Source: CAVSRC01 sp963750065 (GTDB taxonomy: Bacteria; Pseudomonadota; Alphaproteobacteria; Rhizobiales; Kaistiaceae). From it: a DNA stretch of 64,000 bases. The DNA lies in NCBI GenBank assembly GCA_963750065.1, contig CAVVPK010000018.1, positions 1 through 64,000 of the forward strand, in the 5' to 3' direction. A program made the position numbers and the translations under genes. Shown in pieces: positions 47,019 to 55,723 of this stretch. Position 1 is the stretch's first letter, and every line of letters begins with the position of its first letter. A model generated the notes under the pieces. It was not told the origin of the DNA, searched no databases, and was given only the letters and a program-made list of their open reading frames with translations.

Positions 47019-48230
47019 ATGATCGATACGGGTGACACCGCCTGGATGCTGACGTCCACGGCGCTGGTTCTTTTCATGACGTTGCCGGGTCTGGCGCTGT
47101 TCTATGGCGGCCTGGTGCAATCCCGCAACGTCCTGTCGGTTCTCGTGCACTGCATGGCGATCGCCTCCGGCGTGTCGCTCATCTGGTTCATCGTCGCCTA
47201 CAGCCTCGCCTTCGGCGATGGCGGCAGCCTGATCGGCGGGCTCGGCAAGGCGTTCCTGATCGGCGTTGCGCGCAACGCCGTCCATCCCGGTACGCACATC
47301 CCCGAATCTGTCTACTTCATGTTCCAGATGACCTTCGCCATCATCACGCCGGCGCTCATCGTCGGCGCCTATGTGGAACGCATCCGCTTCGGCGCCGTCC
47401 TGCTGTTCTCCGCCCTCTGGCTGTTGGTCGTCTATGCGCCCGTGGCCCATTGGGTGTGGGGCGGCGGCTGGCTCGCCGAGATGGGCGTGATGGATTTCGC
47501 CGGCGGCATCGTCGTCCATGTGACAGCCGGCGTTTCCGCCCTCGTGGTCGCCTGGATGCTGGGCCACCGCCGCGGCTTCCCGCACGGCATCAATCCGCCG
47601 CATGCGCCGTGGATGGTGATGGTCGGCGCCGCCATGCTGTGGGTCGGCTGGTTCGGCTTCAACGCCGGCAGCGCGGTCGCCGCCGGGTCGGACGCCGGCA
47701 TGGCCATGCTGGTGACGCATCTGTCGGCCGCCACCGCCTCGCTGGTGTGGCTGGGAATCGAATGGAAGCGCTTCGGCAAGCCGAGCATGGTCGGCCTGGT
47801 CACCGGCACCATCGCCGGCCTGGCGACGGTGACGCCGGCTTCCGGCTTTGTCGGTCCGATCGGCGGCGTGCTGCTCGGCCTGGTCGGCGGCGTCGCCTGC
47901 TATGTCATGGTCCACGTCGTGAAGCAGATCATCAAGGTCGACAATTCGCTGGACGTGCTCGCGGTTCACGGCTGCGGCGGGGCGCTCGGCACGCTGGCCA
48001 CCGCTTTCCTTGCCCTGCCCGCCCTCGGCGGCATTGGCCTGAAAGTCAGCGTGATGAGCCAGTTCGGCGTCCAGCTTCTTGGCGTCGTCGCCGTCGCGTT
48101 GTGGGCTGCGCTTGCAACCGTGGTACTTATCCGGGTCACCCAGGCGCTCGTCGGGCTCCGGGTGTCGGTGGACGAGGAACTGACCGGCCTCGATCAGGCT
48201 GCGCACGGCGAGTCCGGATACAAACTCTAG
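47019..48230 (+). CDS. amtB: ammonium transporter
   Basis: A 403-residue trimeric inner-membrane channel for ammonium with about eleven hydrophobic helices. The two pore histidines are present in GGIVVHVTAG and LAVHGCGG; PGLALFYGGLVQSRNVLS marks the N-terminal half. The C-terminal tail VDEELTGLDQAAHGESGY is the site that binds a PII protein. ATG at 47019 gives MIDTGDTAWMLTSTALVL; the frame is open to 46980 upstream but has no membrane character there. It is followed 27 bases later by a PII gene, the opposite of the common glnK-amtB order. Confidence 0.95.
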   Translation: MIDTGDTAWMLTSTALVLFMTLPGLALFYGGLVQSRNVLSVLVHCMAIASGVSLIWFIVAYSLAFGDGGSLIGGLGKAFLIGVARNAVHPGTHIPESVYFMFQMTFAIITPALIVGAYVERIRFGAVLLFSALWLLVVYAPVAHWVWGGGWLAEMGVMDFAGGIVVHVTAGVSALVVAWMLGHRRGFPHGINPPHAPWMVMVGAAMLWVGWFGFNAGSAVAAGSDAGMAMLVTHLSAATASLVWLGIEWKRFGKPSMVGLVTGTIAGLATVTPASGFVGPIGGVLLGLVGGVACYVMVHVVKQIIKVDNSLDVLAVHGCGGALGTLATAFLALPALGGIGLKVSVMSQFGVQLLGVVAVALWAALATVVLIRVTQALVGLRVSVDEELTGLDQAAHGESGYKL

Positions 48231-48257
48231 CCACTGCTCCAGTACGGGACATCACGC

Positions 48258-48596
48258 ATGAAACTCATCACCGCAATCGTTCAGCCGCATCGCCTCGACC
48301 CGGTCCGCGAAGCCCTGACCGAGATGGGCATTTTCGGAATGACCGTCACCGACGTGAAGGGCTACGGCCGCCAGAAGGGCCACACCGAGGTCTATCGCGG
48401 CACCGAATACGAGATCAGCTACCTGCCGAAGACCAAGATCGAAGTCGGCATCGACGACGACCGGGTGGACGCGGCGATAGAAGCGATCACCGGAGCCGCG
48501 CGCACGGGCCGCATCGGCGACGGCAAGATCTTCATTACCGAGCTTCTGGGGGCCGTGCGCATCCGCACCGGCGAGACCGGCTCGGAGGCGCTTTAG
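48258..48596 (+). CDS. glnK: second PII-family protein (GlnK type) downstream of amtB
   Basis: A 112-residue PII protein with the uridylylation tyrosine Y51 in YRGTEYEISYLPK and the B-loop TGRIGDGKIFI. It probably plugs AmtB when ammonium rises, as the AmtB tail is intact. Compared with GlnB at 20298 the T-loop end (EISYLPKTKIEVGIDDD) and the N-terminus (MKLITAIVQPHRLDPV) differ, so the two are not recent duplicates. It is convergent with, and overlaps by 4 bases, the small membrane protein gene. Confidence 0.95.
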   Translation: MKLITAIVQPHRLDPVREALTEMGIFGMTVTDVKGYGRQKGHTEVYRGTEYEISYLPKTKIEVGIDDDRVDAAIEAITGAARTGRIGDGKIFITELLGAVRIRTGETGSEAL

Positions 48597-48892
48597 GCGG
48601 GATCGGACGGCGCCGGCGGGCTGCGGCGGGCGGCCTTGCGCTCGGGGTGGCTCTTGCGGTTGTTCCACCAGCCGACCACCGCCACGGTCACCCGGCGGTT
48701 GAAGCGGCGGATCGGCGGAATGTCGGTGGCCAGGACGACGAAGCCGACCGGCACCATCCAGTAGCCGAGCACCGGCAGGAAGCCGAAAAAACCTCCAAGG
48801 ATGATCAGGGCGACCCCGAGCCCGATACGGACCAGCCGGTTTGCCGGCAGGTTGAGCGAATATCTGCCGAAGCGAATGCGCGCCAAGACCAC
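48593..48892 (-). CDS. small two-helix membrane protein of unknown function
   Basis: A 99-residue protein with a basic N-terminus, two hydrophobic segments (RIGLGVALIILGGFFGFLPV and MVPVGFVVLATDIP) and a basic C-terminal tail ending in PPAPSDPA. The PVLGYWMVPVG turn resembles the PGPGW-type short membrane proteins found in many alphaproteobacteria. No function is known. It is convergent with glnK, overlapping its stop. Confidence 0.65.
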   Translation of the reverse strand: MVLARIRFGRYSLNLPANRLVRIGLGVALIILGGFFGFLPVLGYWMVPVGFVVLATDIPPIRRFNRRVTVAVVGWWNNRKSHPERKAARRSPPAPSDPA

Positions 48893-49043
48893 CTCTCCTC
48901 AGGCGAAATGTCGCAGAAAGATGGGGAACACCGTCGCGTTCCGCAACGACAAACCGACGACGCCGGGCTAGCCGCCTAACGCAATCTCTTGCATTGACCG
49001 GCCGGTTTGCTATAGGCAGCCCCTCACGCCATTTTGGCGTCGG

Positions 49044-49119
49044 TCCCCGGTAGCTCAGTTGGTAGAGCAAGCGGCTGTTAACCGCTGGGTCGCTGGTTCG
49101 AGTCCGGCCCGGGGAGCCA
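49044..49119 (+). tRNA. tRNA-Asn (anticodon GTT)
   Basis: Acceptor TCCCCGG pairs with CCGGGGA, anticodon loop CTGTTAA lies between AGCGG and CCGCT, and CCA is encoded at 49117-49119. The 276 bases between it and the next gene hold no feature that I could identify. Confidence 0.95.
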
Positions 49120-49395
49120 ACCTTCTCCAAGTAATTCAGGGCCTTGCCCGCGCGACGCGCTGCTGGCATTGCCAGTCGCGCGATTGACACCGAGGTAGCT
49201 TCTGCCGGGCGGCGGAGTACCAATTCCGCGCCAAGGCGCGAAAGCCGGTAGCATCGTACCATCTTCGCCGACGGACCGCGCCGCCGTTTAACCTTAATCT
49301 CTGATAATTCTAATCAATTCGCCGCAAGGCGCCTTTCAGACCCTATTATCTGCGCTTGGTCCCCGGCATGTCACTCACGGGGAAGGAGCGGCAAA

Positions 49396-50424
49396 ATGGG
49401 TGCGGATCGCGAACGCGTCGCCTGGGTGGATTACGCCAAGGGCTTCTGCATCATCATGGTGGTGATGATGCACTCGACGCTCGGCGTCGAAAAGGCGGCC
49501 GACGCTGCCGGCTGGATGGGCTATGTCGTCGCCTTCGCCAAGCCGTTCCGCATGCCCGATTTCTTCATGATCGCCGGCCTGTTCCTGGCGCGCGTCATCG
49601 ACCGCGACTGGCGCACCTATCTCGACAAGAAGGTCTTCCACTTCGGCTACTTCTACGTCCTCTGGCTGACCATCCAGTTTGGCTTCAAGCTGCCGGAGAT
49701 CGCCCAGGGCGGCGGCGTGGCCGAGGTGTTGCGCGCCTATCTCGTCGCCTTCATCGATCCCTTCGGCACTATCTGGTTCATCTACCTGCTGCCGATCTTC
49801 TTCATCGTCGTGAAGGCGACCAAGAACGTCGTGCCGTGGTGGCTGATCTGGCTCGTCGGCGCTGGGCTGCAGATGTCCAACCTGAACACGGGCTGGGTCA
49901 TCCCCGACGAATTCGCGCTGCGCTTCGTCTACTTCTATTCCGGCTACGTCTTCGCCCCGACGATCTTCCGCTATGCGGCGACGGTACTGCGCCACGGCTG
50001 GGCCGCCTTCGCGTATCTCGGCGCCTGGGGCGTGCTCGAAGCCTACGCGGTCTTCAACGGCTATTCGGAGCTGCCCGGCATCGGGCTGGCCCTCGGCTTC
50101 GTCGGCGCGATCGCCGTCGTTACGCTGTCGACCATTCTGTCGAAGAGCGACTGGATGGCACCGGTGCGCTATTGCGGGCGCAATTCGATCGTCATCTACC
50201 TCGCCTTCTTCCTGCCGATGGCGGTGACCCGCATCGCGCTCCTGAAGACCGGAATCATCGGCGATCTCGGCACCGTCTCGGTGATCGTGACTACGGCTGG
50301 CGTCGTCTTCCCGCTGCTGCTGTTCTGGGCGGTGCGCAACACACCGCTTGGCTTCCTTTTCGCGCGGCCGCAATGGGCCCACCTGCAGCCCAGGCTGCGC
50401 CCGGCAATGGTTCCAGCGGAATAA
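49396..50424 (+). CDS. acyltransferase-3 family membrane protein
   Basis: A 342-residue membrane protein with about ten hydrophobic helices and the family's N-terminal pattern ERVAWVDYAKGFCIIMVVMM followed by H (the catalytic-type histidine region) and FRMPDFFMIAGLFLARV. Such proteins O-acylate surface glycans or modify exported glucans (OpgC-like). The ATG at 49396 is preceded by GGGGAAGGAG, a strong ribosome site. Substrate unknown. Confidence 0.85.
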   Translation: MGADRERVAWVDYAKGFCIIMVVMMHSTLGVEKAADAAGWMGYVVAFAKPFRMPDFFMIAGLFLARVIDRDWRTYLDKKVFHFGYFYVLWLTIQFGFKLPEIAQGGGVAEVLRAYLVAFIDPFGTIWFIYLLPIFFIVVKATKNVVPWWLIWLVGAGLQMSNLNTGWVIPDEFALRFVYFYSGYVFAPTIFRYAATVLRHGWAAFAYLGAWGVLEAYAVFNGYSELPGIGLALGFVGAIAVVTLSTILSKSDWMAPVRYCGRNSIVIYLAFFLPMAVTRIALLKTGIIGDLGTVSVIVTTAGVVFPLLLFWAVRNTPLGFLFARPQWAHLQPRLRPAMVPAE

Positions 50425-50485
50425 ACTGTTAGCGACAATCGCATTTGTCGGTTGCGCGCGGACTGCCGCGGCTTCACTTTTGGTC

Positions 50486-51988
50486 ATGGTCAGATTTGCC
50501 GAGCAGGGCCCGACACTCGTCTGGTTTCGCGACGATCTGAGGCTGGCAGACAATCCTGCACTGGCCGCCGCCTGTCGGCGCGGTGCGCCGATTGTCCTGC
50601 TCTATGTCCATGACGAGGAGAGCCCGGAGATTCGCCCGCTCGGCGGCGCGGCGCGCTGGTGGCTGCACCGGTCGCTGCACAATTTCGCGGCGCGTCTCGG
50701 CGCCAATGGCCAGACGCTCATCCTGCGCCGCGGTCCCGCGACGACAGTCGTGCCGGACGTCGCCAGTGCCAGCGGCGCCACCGCCGTTTACTGGAACCGG
50801 CGCTATGGCACGGCGGCCGCGCTCGACGAAAGGGTCGCCGCGGCGATGCCCCGCACCGGCATCGTCACCGCTTCGTTCGAGGCCAATCTCCTGTTTGCGC
50901 CCGATGCCATCCGCGCGGCCTCGGGCAGCGCCTATCAGGTCTTCACGGCCTTCTGGCGCGCCCTTCAAGCGTTGGGCGACCCCCGGCCTCCCCTGCCCAG
51001 GCCAACGGACATTCCCGCTGGGGTTCCCGTCAAGAGCGACAGCCTCGAAAGCCTGAACCTCGTTCCGGCGGGGCACGACTGGACGGCGCAGATCGGCGAG
51101 GTCTGGCAGCCGGGCGAACCCGCCGCAGCGCAGGCGCTTGCCGCCTTCGTCGAGCGTATCGACCGCTACGCAGCCGACCGCGATCGGCCGGCGGCGGAGG
51201 CCACATCGCGCCTCTCGCCCCATCTGCGCTTCGGCGAGATCAGCCCCCGCCAAGTCTGGCATGCCATCGCCGGCACGCCCGCGGGCGCGGCCCGCGACAA
51301 GGCTCTGTCGGAGCTCGGCTGGCGGGAATTCGCCTGGCGTCTGCTCGACGACCATCCCGACCTTGCCGAGGCCAATCTGAAGCCGGCCTTTGACGATTTT
51401 CCCTGGGCCGAGACCTATGCCGACGATGTCTGGGCCTGGCGACGCGGGCGCACCGGCTATCCGATCGTCGATGCCGGCATGCGCCAGCTGTGGGTGACCG
51501 GCTGGATGCACAACCGAGCGCGCATGATCGCGGCGTCGTTTCTGGTCAAGCACCTGCTCGCCGACTGGCGGATCGGCGAGGAGTGGTTTTGGGACACGCT
51601 GGTCGATGCCGACCCGGCCAACAATCCGGTGAACTGGCAATGGGTGGCGGGTTCGGGCGCCGATGCGCAGCCCTTCTTCCGCATATTCAATCCGGTGTTG
51701 CAGGGCGAGACGTTCGACCCCGACGGCGCCTACGTGCGCCGATGGGTGCCGGAACTCGCTGGCCTGCCGGACCGCTTCATCCACAAGCCCTGGGCGGCGC
51801 CGGAGGATGTGCTGGCAGCTGCCGGCGTGCGCCTTGGCGCCACCTATCCGCGGCCGATCGTCGACCATGCGATGGCGCGCAAACGGGCGCTGGCGGCATC
51901 TGCGACGCTGCGGCAAAGGGAGGCCGCCAGGAAGCGCACGCGGTCGGGTGGGAGCCAGCCAGACATCGAAGCAATCCCACGGCGCTAG
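50486..51988 (+). CDS. phrB: deoxyribodipyrimidine photo-lyase
   Basis: A 500-residue light-driven DNA repair flavoprotein. The N-terminal antenna domain begins TLVWFRDDLRLADNPAL; the FAD domain has SRLSPHLRFGEISPRQVWHA, FPWAETYADDVWAWRRGRTG followed by YPIVDAGMRQLW, and TGWMHNRARMIAASFLVKHL with WWQWVAGSG-type NPVNWQWVAGSGADAQPFFR. It reads as a class I CPD photolyase rather than a plant-type cryptochrome. The start MVRFAEQGPTLVWFRDD is chosen by family fit; the frame is open upstream over the end of the acyltransferase gene. Confidence 0.95.
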   Translation: MVRFAEQGPTLVWFRDDLRLADNPALAAACRRGAPIVLLYVHDEESPEIRPLGGAARWWLHRSLHNFAARLGANGQTLILRRGPATTVVPDVASASGATAVYWNRRYGTAAALDERVAAAMPRTGIVTASFEANLLFAPDAIRAASGSAYQVFTAFWRALQALGDPRPPLPRPTDIPAGVPVKSDSLESLNLVPAGHDWTAQIGEVWQPGEPAAAQALAAFVERIDRYAADRDRPAAEATSRLSPHLRFGEISPRQVWHAIAGTPAGAARDKALSELGWREFAWRLLDDHPDLAEANLKPAFDDFPWAETYADDVWAWRRGRTGYPIVDAGMRQLWVTGWMHNRARMIAASFLVKHLLADWRIGEEWFWDTLVDADPANNPVNWQWVAGSGADAQPFFRIFNPVLQGETFDPDGAYVRRWVPELAGLPDRFIHKPWAAPEDVLAAAGVRLGATYPRPIVDHAMARKRALAASATLRQREAARKRTRSGGSQPDIEAIPRR

Positions 51989-52156
51989 CGGCGTTCGATG
52001 GACCAGTCTCGGTTGCGAAGGAATTTCGCCTCGCCGACCGCTTTGCGAGGCAAACATTTCCACCGCCCGACGGCTGGCGCGCCGACCGTCCTTGAAGCAT
52101 CGCCATTCGGCGAATAGTTTGCCCGCCAACCCTCCCCTGAACAGCAACCGAATCTC

Positions 52157-53191
52157 ATGGACATCAAACCCACCGTTGTCGATGCCATCGGCAACACGCC
52201 GCTGATCCGCCTGCGCCAAGCCTCCGAGATGACTGGCTGCGACATCTACGGCAAGGCCGAATTCATGAATCCCGGCCAGTCGGTCAAGGACCGGACGGCG
52301 CGCCAGTTGATCCTCGCTGCGGAGCAGCGCGGCGAACTGAAGCCCGGCGGGCTGATCGTCGAAGCCACGGCCGGCAATACCGGCATCGGCCTGGCGCTGG
52401 TGGCGACGGCGCGCGGCTATCGCACCATCATCGTCATCCCCGAGACCCAGAGCGCGGAGAAGAAGCAGGCGCTGCGCCTGGCCGGCGCCACGCTGATCGA
52501 AGTGCCGGCCAAGCCCTACAGCGACCCCGACAATTACCAGCACATCGGCCGCCGCCTCGCCGACAAGCTGCGAGCTGGCGAGCCCAACGGCGTGCTGTTC
52601 GCCGACCAGTGGAACAACCGCGACAACCGCATGGCCCACTATCTGACCACCGGGCCGGAGATATGGCGGCAGACGGAGGGTAGGATCGACGCCTTCATCT
52701 GCTCGGTCGGCACCGGCGGTACGCTCGCCGGCACCGCGCTGTTCCTGCGCGAGAAGAAGGCCGACATCGTCATCGGCTGCGCGGATCCGGAAGGCGCGGC
52801 AATGTTCAGCCTGTTTTCGACCGGCACGGCCACAGCCAGCCCCGGCAACTCGATCACCGAGGGCATCGGTCTCGGCCGTTCAACCGCGATCGTCGAGGAC
52901 ATCACGGTCGAGAAGCCCTACATCATCCCCGACAGCGAAGCCCTGCCCGTCATCTTCGACCTTGCCGAACACGAGGGGCTGCTGCTTGGCGGCTCCTCCG
53001 GCGTCAATGTCGCCGGAGCGATCCGGCTCGCCCGCGACCTCGGCCCCGGCCACATCATCGTCACCGTGCTCGCCGACCACGGCACGCGCTACCAGTCGAA
53101 GCTGTTCAATCCAGAATTTCTCCGCGCCCACGACCTGCCGGTGCCGGCCTGGCTGGAACGCAAGACCAATATCCAGGTCCCGCTTGCCTGA
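52157..53191 (+). CDS. cysK: cysteine synthase A-type PLP enzyme
   Basis: A 344-residue fold-type II PLP enzyme making cysteine from O-acetylserine and sulfide. IGNTPLIRL, the PLP lysine K44 in PGQSVKDRTARQLI, the substrate loop EATAGNTGIGLALV and GTGGTLAG are all present. The protein is longer than the 310-residue standard CysK, with a C-terminal extension ending NIQVPLA, as in the broader CysK/CBS group. It lies just upstream of alaX and near sseA, metC and lysE, which suggests a cysteine-related neighbourhood. Confidence 0.92.
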   Translation: MDIKPTVVDAIGNTPLIRLRQASEMTGCDIYGKAEFMNPGQSVKDRTARQLILAAEQRGELKPGGLIVEATAGNTGIGLALVATARGYRTIIVIPETQSAEKKQALRLAGATLIEVPAKPYSDPDNYQHIGRRLADKLRAGEPNGVLFADQWNNRDNRMAHYLTTGPEIWRQTEGRIDAFICSVGTGGTLAGTALFLREKKADIVIGCADPEGAAMFSLFSTGTATASPGNSITEGIGLGRSTAIVEDITVEKPYIIPDSEALPVIFDLAEHEGLLLGGSSGVNVAGAIRLARDLGPGHIIVTVLADHGTRYQSKLFNPEFLRAHDLPVPAWLERKTNIQVPLA

Positions 53192-53260
53192 AGCAGCACT
53201 GGCATCGCGCCCGCCCTAGCGGCTAGTCTGGGTGAAACCTTTTCACCCGGACCGAGCGCC

Positions 53261-53971
53261 ATGGCCACCGAACTCCTCTTCCGCAGCAACGCCTATCTCA
53301 ACGAAACGCAGGCGACGGTCGTCGCCGTCAACGACCGCCGCGGCATCGTGCTCGACCGCACGGTGTTCTACGCCACCGGCGGCGGCCAACCCGGCGATAC
53401 CGGCACATTGCGCCGAGCCGACGGCGATATCGCCATTGCCACAACGGTTTACGGCGACGACAAGAGCCAGATCGTGCATGTCCCGGGCGATGCCGAGCCG
53501 CTGCCGGAACCCGGCGAGACGCTCACCGCCGTGCTCGACTGGGAGCGGCGCCATCGCCACATGCGCATTCACACCGGCCTGCACCTGCTCTCGGTCATCC
53601 TCCCCTTCCCGGTCACCGGCGGCTCGATTGGCGCCGAGGAAGGCCGGCTCGATTTCGACATCGACGGCGAGGTGCCGGCAAGGCAAGAGATCGAGGAGCG
53701 CCTCAACGGGCTCGTCGCTGCCGACTATGCGGTCAGCGACGAATGGATCACCGACGAGGAAATGGCCGCCAATCCGGGCCTGGTGAAGACCATGAAGGTC
53801 AAGCCGCCGATGGGAACAGGGCGCGTGCGGCTGGTGCGCATCGGCGATATCGACCTGCAGCCCTGCGGTGGCACGCATGTGCGCTCGACCGCCGAGATCG
53901 GTCCGCTGGTGATTGCCAAGATGGAAAGCAAGGGCCGCCAGAACCGGCGCGTGCGTATCCGCTTCGCCTGA
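53261..53971 (+). CDS. alaX: alanyl-tRNA editing protein (AlaX)
   Basis: A 236-residue stand-alone editing domain that hydrolyses mischarged Ser- or Gly-tRNA(Ala). The zinc ligands are visible as H104 and H108 (HTGLH) and C202 and H206 (CGGTH). The N-terminal beta domain has VFYATGGGQPGDTG. Length fits AlaX-M. It is 69 bases after cysK on the same strand and is convergent with the LysE-type exporter. Confidence 0.92.
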   Translation: MATELLFRSNAYLNETQATVVAVNDRRGIVLDRTVFYATGGGQPGDTGTLRRADGDIAIATTVYGDDKSQIVHVPGDAEPLPEPGETLTAVLDWERRHRHMRIHTGLHLLSVILPFPVTGGSIGAEEGRLDFDIDGEVPARQEIEERLNGLVAADYAVSDEWITDEEMAANPGLVKTMKVKPPMGTGRVRLVRIGDIDLQPCGGTHVRSTAEIGPLVIAKMESKGRQNRRVRIRFA

Positions 53972-53991
53972 GGTACGGCGGCGCGGCCTTG

Positions 53992-54618
53992 TCAGCGGTG
54001 CTCCAGCGCCAAGCGGGCTCCCAACGCGCAGAAGATGGCGCCGACCACCTTGCCCTGCCATTTGAGCACGGTTGGATTGCGGCGGAGGAAGTCGCCGAGG
54101 CACCCGGCACTGACCGCATAAGCGACCGTGCTGACCAGCCCGAGCAGGACATAGACGACGCCCAGCGTTGTCAGCTGCAGCGCCACCAGCCCGTTCTCGG
54201 GCCGCACAAATTGCGGCAGGAAGGCGAGGAAGAACAGCGCCGTCTTTGGATTGAGTATCTCCGCCAGGATGGCTTGGCGGTATGCCGTGCCAGCCGAGAT
54301 CGGAGGTCCGCGCTTGACGAAATCCGACGGCGCCTTCTCCAGGATGGCGCGAATGCCGAGGTAAACGAGATAGGCGGCGCCGATGTATTTGATGACGCCG
54401 AACAGCATGGCCGAGGCGGCAATGACGGCCGAAATGCCAACGATTGCCATGAACGTGTGAACGACGTCGCCGGTCGCGATTCCGGACCCTGTGGCAATGC
54501 CGACTTTCGTCCCCGAAGTCGCCGCCCGTGTGACGGTGAGCAGCGTGGCCGGCCCGGGCAAGAACACGAAGCCGAGCACGATGGCGACGTAGGTGATCAA
54601 GGTGGTCGGATCGAGCAT
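53992..54618 (-). CDS. LysE/RhtB-family amino-acid exporter
   Basis: A 208-residue inner-membrane protein with six hydrophobic helices. The opening YVAIVLGFVFLPGPATLLTV with the G-P-G pattern, ATGDVVHTFMAIVG, and AILAEILNPKTALFFLAFLP followed by QF are LysE/RhtB hallmarks. The substrate may be a neutral amino acid or cysteine, given the cysK and sseA neighbours, but this is a guess. The ATG at 54616-54618 gives MLDPTTLITYVAIVLG. Confidence 0.88.
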   Translation of the reverse strand: MLDPTTLITYVAIVLGFVFLPGPATLLTVTRAATSGTKVGIATGSGIATGDVVHTFMAIVGISAVIAASAMLFGVIKYIGAAYLVYLGIRAILEKAPSDFVKRGPPISAGTAYRQAILAEILNPKTALFFLAFLPQFVRPENGLVALQLTTLGVVYVLLGLVSTVAYAVSAGCLGDFLRRNPTVLKWQGKVVGAIFCALGARLALEHR

Positions 54619-54734
54619 GGGGCGGATCTCCGCGCTTCGGCTGGCCAAGGACGGCTCGCCCAGGTCGAAAGGCAATACGAAGCACCTGCCCTGCCCCCTC
54701 GACGCCCCCCCCGTCAAGCCGATACAAGACTCAG

Positions 54735-55592
54735 ATGACCGACCGTTCCCGCTGGCTCGTTTCCCCCGATTGGCTCGCCGACCACCTCGGCGATCCCGAC
54801 CTCGTCGTTATCGACGGGAGCTGGCACCTGCCCGGCGGAGAGCGCGACGCGCGCACCGAATACGAGGCGACGCACGTCCCCGGCGCCATCTTCTTCGATA
54901 TCGACGCCATCGCCGATAGGTCCAATCCCCTGCCCCATATGCTGCCCTCGGCGGATGCCTTCGCCGCCGCCGTCGGTGCGCTCGGCATCGGCAACCACAA
55001 CAAGGTCGTCGTCTATGACAGCATCGGCGTCTATTCCTCACCGCGCGTCTGGTGGACGTTCAAGATCATGGGGCACGAGGCAGTCGTCGTTCTCGACGGC
55101 GGCCTGCCGGCGTGGAAGGCCGACGACCGGTTGGTGAACGACTGGCAGGTCACTCGGGAGCCACAGAGCTTCACCGCCCGCCTCGATGCCACCGCCGTGC
55201 GCACCATGGCCGAGGTGCGCGACGGGGTCGCCGCCGGGACCTTCCAGCTCGTCGATGCGCGGCCGGCGGCGCGCTTCCGCGGCCAGGCGCCGGAGCCCAG
55301 AAACTGGGTCAAATCCGGCCGCGTTCCCGGCAGCTACAATGTCCCGGTTTCCGAAGTGGTGGCTGACGGGAGGCTCAAAGAGGCCGAGGCCATCCGCGCC
55401 GCTTTCGCTGCGGCCGGCGTCGACCTCACCCGCCCGATCGTCGCCAGTTGCGGCTCGGGGGTGAACGCCACCATCCTGACGCTGGCGCTCGACACGATCG
55501 GGATCGGCAGCGCCGTCTATGACGGCTCGTGGACGGAATGGGGCGCCCGCGACGACATGCCCATCGCCACCGGGCCGGGCCCGGACCGCTAA
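54735..55592 (+). CDS. sseA: 3-mercaptopyruvate sulfurtransferase (tandem rhodanese)
   Basis: A 285-residue two-domain rhodanese. The N-terminal inactive domain opens SPDWLADHLGDPDLVVIDGS and has EYEATHVPGAIFFDID. The C-terminal domain carries the active cysteine C239 in ASCGSGVNATIL; the CGSGV loop is the mercaptopyruvate type, not the thiosulfate type. It transfers sulfur from mercaptopyruvate, linking cysteine breakdown to sulfide or thiolation. It is divergent from the LysE exporter. Confidence 0.93.
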   Translation: MTDRSRWLVSPDWLADHLGDPDLVVIDGSWHLPGGERDARTEYEATHVPGAIFFDIDAIADRSNPLPHMLPSADAFAAAVGALGIGNHNKVVVYDSIGVYSSPRVWWTFKIMGHEAVVVLDGGLPAWKADDRLVNDWQVTREPQSFTARLDATAVRTMAEVRDGVAAGTFQLVDARPAARFRGQAPEPRNWVKSGRVPGSYNVPVSEVVADGRLKEAEAIRAAFAAAGVDLTRPIVASCGSGVNATILTLALDTIGIGSAVYDGSWTEWGARDDMPIATGPGPDR

Positions 55593-55723
55593 ACCGGAAC
55601 CGATTGCCCCCCGACACGTTCATGCCCGGTTCACGTCGCGCCGCCTAAGGGAGCGGCATCGAGCAGCGGATATTCAGTCGCTGTCGCCCCATTCGGGCGC
55701 GCAACCCGTGAGGAACCGAACAC

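Noticed and set aside
49120..49395. A gene or element between tRNA-Asn and the acyltransferase gene
   Set aside because: No coding frame, inverted repeat or integrase-like sign was seen, so the tRNA is not called an attachment site.
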